From an uncultured Bacilli bacterium (GTDB lineage: Bacteria > Bacillota_I > Bacilli_A > RF39 > UBA660): a stretch of DNA of 64,000 bases. Positions 60,415 to 64,000 of this stretch are shown piece by piece. Location of the stretch: positions 15,210 to 79,209 of the forward strand of contig CAKONI010000002.1 in NCBI GenBank assembly GCA_934097105.1, written 5' to 3'. The notes beneath the pieces are model-generated. The model was not told where the DNA came from. It made no database searches and worked only from the letters and a program-made list of their open reading frames with translations. The translations under genes and the position numbers were made by a program. Each line of letters starts with the position of its first letter. The first letter of the stretch is position 1.

Positions 60415-61425
60415 ATGAAGAATATTAAATTGAAAAGTGCTTTGGTTTTTATAATTACTGTATTAATATTGCTTTTTCTTTTGAAAGATAATTTTTCATT
60501 AATTGTTAAGGAGATTTGTGATATTAATATTTTGTTTTTTATTATATGTCTTGTTTTGTATGCGTTATACTTTTTTGTGGATAGTTTGGTTCTTTTTATT
60601 TTGACTAGGACTTATAAAAAAGATATTAAGATTAAAAAAATACTTAAGATGGGAATTGAGACTAAGTTTTTTAATGGTATTACTCCTTTGGCTAGTGGAG
60701 GACAGCCTTGGCAGGTGTATAAACTTGGTAAGGAGAATATAAAATATGTTGATGGTGCGAGTATTGTTTCTCAGAATTATTTACTTTTTCAGATTGCGAT
60801 GATGATAATAACTACGGTTTGTTTGGTTATTTCAAAATGCACAAATATATTTCATGAGAGTTACTTGATAGATAAAATTACTCTTATAGGGTTTGTTATT
60901 AATTTCTTTATGCTGGCTTTTTTACTTTTTATTGGTCTTACTAAGAGGACTAATTATAGGGTTATTGGTTTTTTTGTTAGGATTCTTGCTAAGCTTAGAA
61001 TTATTAAAGACTATGATACTTCGATTAAGAGATGGGAGAAAAGATGCAGTACTTATAGAGATAATACTATAAAATTATTAAAGAATAAGAAGACGTTTTG
61101 GGTTGGAACTTTTCTTTATTTGATATCGACTTCGATTTATTATGTGATACCTTATTTTGTATTTTTATCTTTTGGTATTTCGGATGTTTCTTTTTTTGCT
61201 AGTTTTGTAGCGGGCGCTCTTATATTTATTGCGGGTTGTTGTATGCCTCTTCCTGGGGCTTCTGGTGGTATGGAGTATGCTTATTTTGGCTATTTTACAT
61301 ATTTTTTAGCGAATGATTCTCTTCTTTTTTCAACTCTTATAATTTGGAGACTTGTTACGTTTTATCTTCCTACAGTGATTGGTGGTGTATTTTTTCTGGG
61401 AAAAGAAAAGAAAGTTAAAGTTTGA
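60415..61425 (+). CDS. Lysylphosphatidylglycerol synthase-TM/flippase-like membrane protein
   Basis: This 336-residue protein has about eight membrane spans and the family signature F-F-N-G-I-T-P-L-A-S-G-G-Q-P-W-Q-V-Y near residue 83, plus P-L-P-G-A-S-G-G-M-E near the C-terminal side. These are landmarks of the UPF0104/LPG-synthase-TM (MprF flippase-like) family. It probably moves a lipid across the membrane. No soluble lysyl-transferase domain is attached. The ATG at 60415 follows AAGGAT. Confidence 0.85.
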   Translation: MKNIKLKSALVFIITVLILLFLLKDNFSLIVKEICDINILFFIICLVLYALYFFVDSLVLFILTRTYKKDIKIKKILKMGIETKFFNGITPLASGGQPWQVYKLGKENIKYVDGASIVSQNYLLFQIAMMIITTVCLVISKCTNIFHESYLIDKITLIGFVINFFMLAFLLFIGLTKRTNYRVIGFFVRILAKLRIIKDYDTSIKRWEKRCSTYRDNTIKLLKNKKTFWVGTFLYLISTSIYYVIPYFVFLSFGISDVSFFASFVAGALIFIAGCCMPLPGASGGMEYAYFGYFTYFLANDSLLFSTLIIWRLVTFYLPTVIGGVFFLGKEKKVKV

Positions 61426-61444
61426 TTTTACTTTACTTTCTTTT

Positions 61445-62353
61445 TTATTTTCTTCTTGATTTTCCGATTAGTTCTATGTCTTGTGATAAGCATTTAATTC
61501 TTTCAATAATTCTTCTTGCTTTTACTTTATCTTCATTTTTTCCTGTTATTGATAGGTGCTCTTCTAGTTCGTTTAGGTTAAGGTTTGATGTAAAAAATGT
61601 TGGTAAGTTTTCTGTCATTCTATATTGAAGGAGGGTTCCTAGTACTTCGTCCCTACCCCATGCGGTTACATTTTCTGCGCCGATGTCATCTAGTAAAAGA
61701 AGAGGTATTTTTTTTATGTACTCGTATTTATCACTATAGGCTATTTCTTCACTTTTATTAAATGATGCTTTTAGGGTTCTTAGAAATTCTGGGAAGTAAA
61801 CGGTTGCACTTTTTACATTTTTTTTGGCTAGTTCGTTAAATAAGGCGGATATTAAATAGGTTTTTCCAGAGCCGAAGTTACCGTGTAAGTAAACGCCTTT
61901 TAGATCTTTATTTGGGTAGTTTTTATAGTAGTTATCTATATATTTAATTATATTTAAACGGGATTTGTCGTCGATATATATATCTTTTATTTTAGCATCT
62001 TTAAGGGTTGTTGGCATATCAAATAAGGATAGATTTTTTTTGAAGTTGTTATCATTTTGTTCTTTTTTCTTGTATTTACATGGTTTATAAATAAAAGAGA
62101 TATCTTCGTTATCTAAAATTGGTGTGCTTATATAACCTTTTAATTCATTTTGGCAATTACTTAGTTTTTTGCATTTTAAGCAGTTTTTGAATTCGCTGGC
62201 ACTATTTTCTAGTCTAGAGGTATATTTATATAGTTTTGATTTTTCTATATTTAGGCTTTCTACTATTTTACAAAAGATTTCATCGTTTAGACTGTTGTTA
62301 AATATTTCTTTTAAACCTTGTTTTTCTTTAAACATTAGACTTGTATTTTTCAT
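61445..62353 (-). CDS. dnaI: Primosomal protein DnaI (helicase loader)
   Basis: This 302-residue AAA+ ATPase loads the replicative helicase DnaC. The N-terminal domain carries a C-L-K-C-K-K-L-S-N-C zinc-type cluster near residues 60-70. The C-terminal domain has Walker A G-N-F-G-S-G-K-T-Y, Walker B L-L-L-L-D-D-I-G-A-E and R-R-I-I-E-R-I near the end. The ATG at 62353 follows GGAGG by 8 bases. In most Firmicutes dnaI follows dnaB; no dnaB is visible here. Confidence 0.9.
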   Translation of the reverse strand: MKNTSLMFKEKQGLKEIFNNSLNDEIFCKIVESLNIEKSKLYKYTSRLENSASEFKNCLKCKKLSNCQNELKGYISTPILDNEDISFIYKPCKYKKKEQNDNNFKKNLSLFDMPTTLKDAKIKDIYIDDKSRLNIIKYIDNYYKNYPNKDLKGVYLHGNFGSGKTYLISALFNELAKKNVKSATVYFPEFLRTLKASFNKSEEIAYSDKYEYIKKIPLLLLDDIGAENVTAWGRDEVLGTLLQYRMTENLPTFFTSNLNLNELEEHLSITGKNEDKVKARRIIERIKCLSQDIELIGKSRRK

Positions 62354-62414
62354 AAAGATTTCCTCCATTAAAAGTATAACATGAAAAAATAAATAACTCT
62401 ATATTAAAGTTATT

Positions 62415-62552
62415 TTAACTTAGATTTATATTAATTTCTTGGTTATTTTTTGTATAGCTTTCTTTAATATTTTCTTTTAGATATGATAAAGTGCATATTA
62501 GTGTTATTACTAGAACAATTCTAAATATTCTAAAAATTATTTCTTTTTTCAT
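62415..62552 (-). CDS. 45-residue single-span membrane peptide upstream of dnaI
   Basis: An ATG at 62552 follows AGGAGG by 5 bases and opens a 45-codon frame ending TAA at 62415. The peptide has a basic head (M-K-K-E-I-I-F-R-I-F-R), one membrane span (about residues 9-25) and a polar tail. It lies 62 bases upstream of dnaI on the same strand. I do not recognise it. Confidence 0.55.
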   Translation of the reverse strand: MKKEIIFRIFRIVLVITLICTLSYLKENIKESYTKNNQEININLS

Positions 62553-62659
62553 AAGGCCTCCTGAATAAAATTATAATAGCAAAATATAGATAAAAAGTAA
62601 ATATTTTTGGATTTAATTTATGTATTACTTCAGTTTTCTTAAGAAAAATCTTATATTAC

Positions 62660-62688
62660 TTGTAATTTAGGTTGATAAACTATATAAT
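62660..62688 (+). promoter_or_regulatory. Sigma-A promoter of the SPFH-protein gene
   Basis: TTGTAA (62660-62665) and TATAAT (62683-62688) are 17 bases apart, about 20 bases before the start codon at 62709; the ribosome site AAAGGAGG lies between them and the start. Confidence 0.6.
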
Positions 62689-62708
62689 TAAACAAAGGAG
62701 GTAAATTT

Positions 62709-63455
62709 ATGGATAATATTTTAGTTATCATTTTGGTCGTAATTGCGGTAATTTTTCTTGCTTCGATCAAACAAATTAATCAGTATGAAAGAGGGATTAA
62801 GTTTTGCTTGGGGAAATTTACAAAGATGATGCAACCGGGATGGAGAATTGTAATACCTATTTTTCAATCTTATAGGAAGGTTGATATAAGAACGAAAGCA
62901 GTAGATGTTCCTGAACAAGAGGCAATTACTAAGGATAATGTATCAGTAAGAATAAATGCTGTAATTTATTACAAAGTGTTTGATGCTTCGAAGAGTGTTC
63001 TTGAAGTTGAAAACTTTTATTACGCTGTATCACAACTTGCTCAGACTACGATGAGAAATGTTGTGGGTTCTGTTTCATTAGATGAACTATTAAGTGAAAG
63101 AGAAAAATTATCAACTGAAATATGTAATATAATTGATAAGGCGACTGATCCATGGGGAATAAAAGTTGAGAATGTAGAACTTAAGGATGTTTCTCTTCCT
63201 GAAGAAATGAAAAGAGTTATTGCTAGAGTTGCTGAGGCTGAAAGGGAAAAACAAGCAGTTATTACTAAATCAGTTGGTGAAGTTGAGGCCTCGAAGAACT
63301 TGGCTCATGCTGCTGAGGTTATGAGTAAGGCTGAAGGGGCTCTTCATTTGAGAACTCTTTCTACTATTAATGATATATCTTCTGACCAATCTAATACTAT
63401 AGTTTTTGCTCTTCCTATTGAAGTATTAAGAGCAATTGAAAAAAAGAACAAATAG
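62709..63455 (+). CDS. SPFH-domain protein (slipin/stomatin-like)
   Basis: The 248-residue protein has an N-terminal membrane segment (about residues 3-20) and an SPFH domain. Slipin signatures include Y-E-R-G-I-K-F-C-L-G, V-D-I-R-T-K-A-V-D-V-P-E-Q, W-G-I-K-V-E-N-V-E-L-K-D-V and the E-A-E-R-E-K-Q-A coiled coil. Slipins form oligomers in membrane microdomains and often pair with a NfeD protease; no nfeD gene is nearby. A T-rich hairpin follows the stop. Confidence 0.9.
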   Translation: MDNILVIILVVIAVIFLASIKQINQYERGIKFCLGKFTKMMQPGWRIVIPIFQSYRKVDIRTKAVDVPEQEAITKDNVSVRINAVIYYKVFDASKSVLEVENFYYAVSQLAQTTMRNVVGSVSLDELLSEREKLSTEICNIIDKATDPWGIKVENVELKDVSLPEEMKRVIARVAEAEREKQAVITKSVGEVEASKNLAHAAEVMSKAEGALHLRTLSTINDISSDQSNTIVFALPIEVLRAIEKKNK

Positions 63456-63470
63456 AAGTTCTTTTTTTGT
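63444..63470 (+). terminator. Terminator of the SPFH-protein gene
   Basis: A hairpin with arms AAAGAAC and GTTCTTT, overlapping the stop codon, is followed by a T-run. Confidence 0.55.
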
Positions 63471-63511
63471 TAGATTCAATTTGATATATAAATAATATAA
63501 TATAATATATC

Positions 63512-63540
63512 AAAAAAGTCCTTTTCTAGGACCTTTTTTT
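63512..63540 (-). terminator. Terminator of the Rpn-type gene
   Basis: A stem GTCCT/AGGAC (extended by A/T pairs) lies 14 bases after the stop, with a T-run on the minus strand and A-runs opposite. Confidence 0.5.
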
Positions 63541-63553
63541 TAGTGAATCATAG

Positions 63554-64000
63554 TTACAAATTTTGGATTTCTTCTAAAGATAGTCCAGTACACTTAGAAA
63601 TAGTATTAATATCAACATTTTCTTTTAATAAGTTCTTTGCTATTTCTATTTTTTCTGTTTCGATACCCATTTTTTTACCGGTTTTAATACCAATCTTCTT
63701 TCCAGTTTCAATACCTTTTTCTTTTGCTTCATCAATCATATTATTCTGAATCATCATATCATGTAGTTCTTTATCATATTCAAGTGCTGTCCACTGTCCA
63801 TCACTACTTGCCTCTTTTGCATCTTTAATATACTCTTTCATAATATTATCATCCTCACTTAACTCATTAAGTAAATCTTTATCATTTTCATTAAATATAA
63901 GAAGTATCTCTTCAAACTTACTTAACTTTTCTTTATTATAATACTTTTCCTTAATTAAGGGAAGATATATATTATAAATTTGTATCTTATCTGTAAAATA
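63554..64000 (-). CDS. Rpn-type PD-(D/E)XK nuclease/transposase-like protein, C-terminal part
   Basis: The open frame runs from the right edge to the stop at 63554, giving at least 148 residues of the C-terminal half. It reads Y-F-T-D-K-I-Q-I-Y-N-I-Y-L-P-L, L-S-K-F-E-E-I-L-L-I-F, M-K-E-Y-I-K-D-A-K-E-A-S-S-D-G and a G-x-x-T-G-K-K repeat region. This is typical of the Rpn/PDDEXK_2 family that promotes recombination and is often called a transposase. The N-terminal nuclease domain would lie beyond the window. Within the window there is no stop or frameshift, unlike the related remnant at 32419-32776. Confidence 0.85.
   Translation of the reverse strand, partial: YFTDKIQIYNIYLPLIKEKYYNKEKLSKFEEILLIFNENDKDLLNELSEDDNIMKEYIKDAKEASSDGQWTALEYDKELHDMMIQNNMIDEAKEKGIETGKKIGIKTGKKMGIETEKIEIAKNLLKENVDINTISKCTGLSLEEIQNL

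Noticed and set aside
1..64000. An intact prophage or conjugative element
   Set aside because: Only isolated phage-like traces (a small holin-like gene, a collagen-like linker) occur; no terminase, capsid, relaxase or type IV coupling genes were seen.

Overview
The window is very AT-rich, gene-dense DNA from a low-GC, spore-forming Firmicute. Three kinds of genes point this way. Sporulation and germination genes are present: a three-gene GerA-type receptor operon, YlbJ, a SepM/YlbL-type Lon protease, a DacF-like carboxypeptidase and tiny YjcZ-like membrane peptides. Firmicute-type housekeeping genes (dnaI, a serS T-box, recX) sit alongside large adhesin-like surface proteins. TAA, TAG and TGA all end ordinary genes, so the code looks standard for stops. 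My best guess is an uncultured gut member of the Bacilli (RF39/Mollicutes-like or Erysipelotrichia-like); that placement is inference.

Region 1 (1-9640). A partial acyl-activating enzyme follows a CAT-like acyltransferase on the minus strand. A sulfonate/pyrimidine-type ABC importer operon then runs on the plus strand. Its ATPase gene is cut inside the ABC signature motif by a 5.9-kb element carrying its own large serine recombinase. Cargo is a collagen-like protein, a PrsW-type membrane protease, a zinc-ribbon membrane protein and a decayed RhuM-Fic gene. Rejoining the two 7-bp core copies restores a 251-residue ATPase, and the predicted circle junction has a dyad-symmetric attP. This is the most striking structure in the window.

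Region 2 (9640-27410). An ECF sigma factor and an unknown partner lie next to a series of large secreted proteins made of Ig-like, BspA-type, fibronectin-III, NlpC/P60 and Listeria-Bacteroides repeat modules. The germination operon, with a candidate forespore promoter, is embedded among them.

Region 3 (27410-43300). This holds a metallo-hydrolase and murC, another BspA-like surface protein, a dead copy of an Rpn-type nuclease gene, a Lon-like protease, ylbJ, an orphan prepilin, a GspE-type ATPase with an Asn-rich tail, a beta-helix surface protein, and a MarR-regulated pair of ABC exporters.

Region 4 (43300-64000). This is mostly housekeeping: a PrsA-like foldase, recX, rpoZ, a patatin, pyk, tRNA-Met, rluB, dacF, topA, serS with T-box, dnaI and an SPFH protein. 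Interspersed are unknown genes, an XRE regulator with an unrecognised partner, a frameshifted exported protein, and a nearly intact Rpn-type gene running off the right edge.
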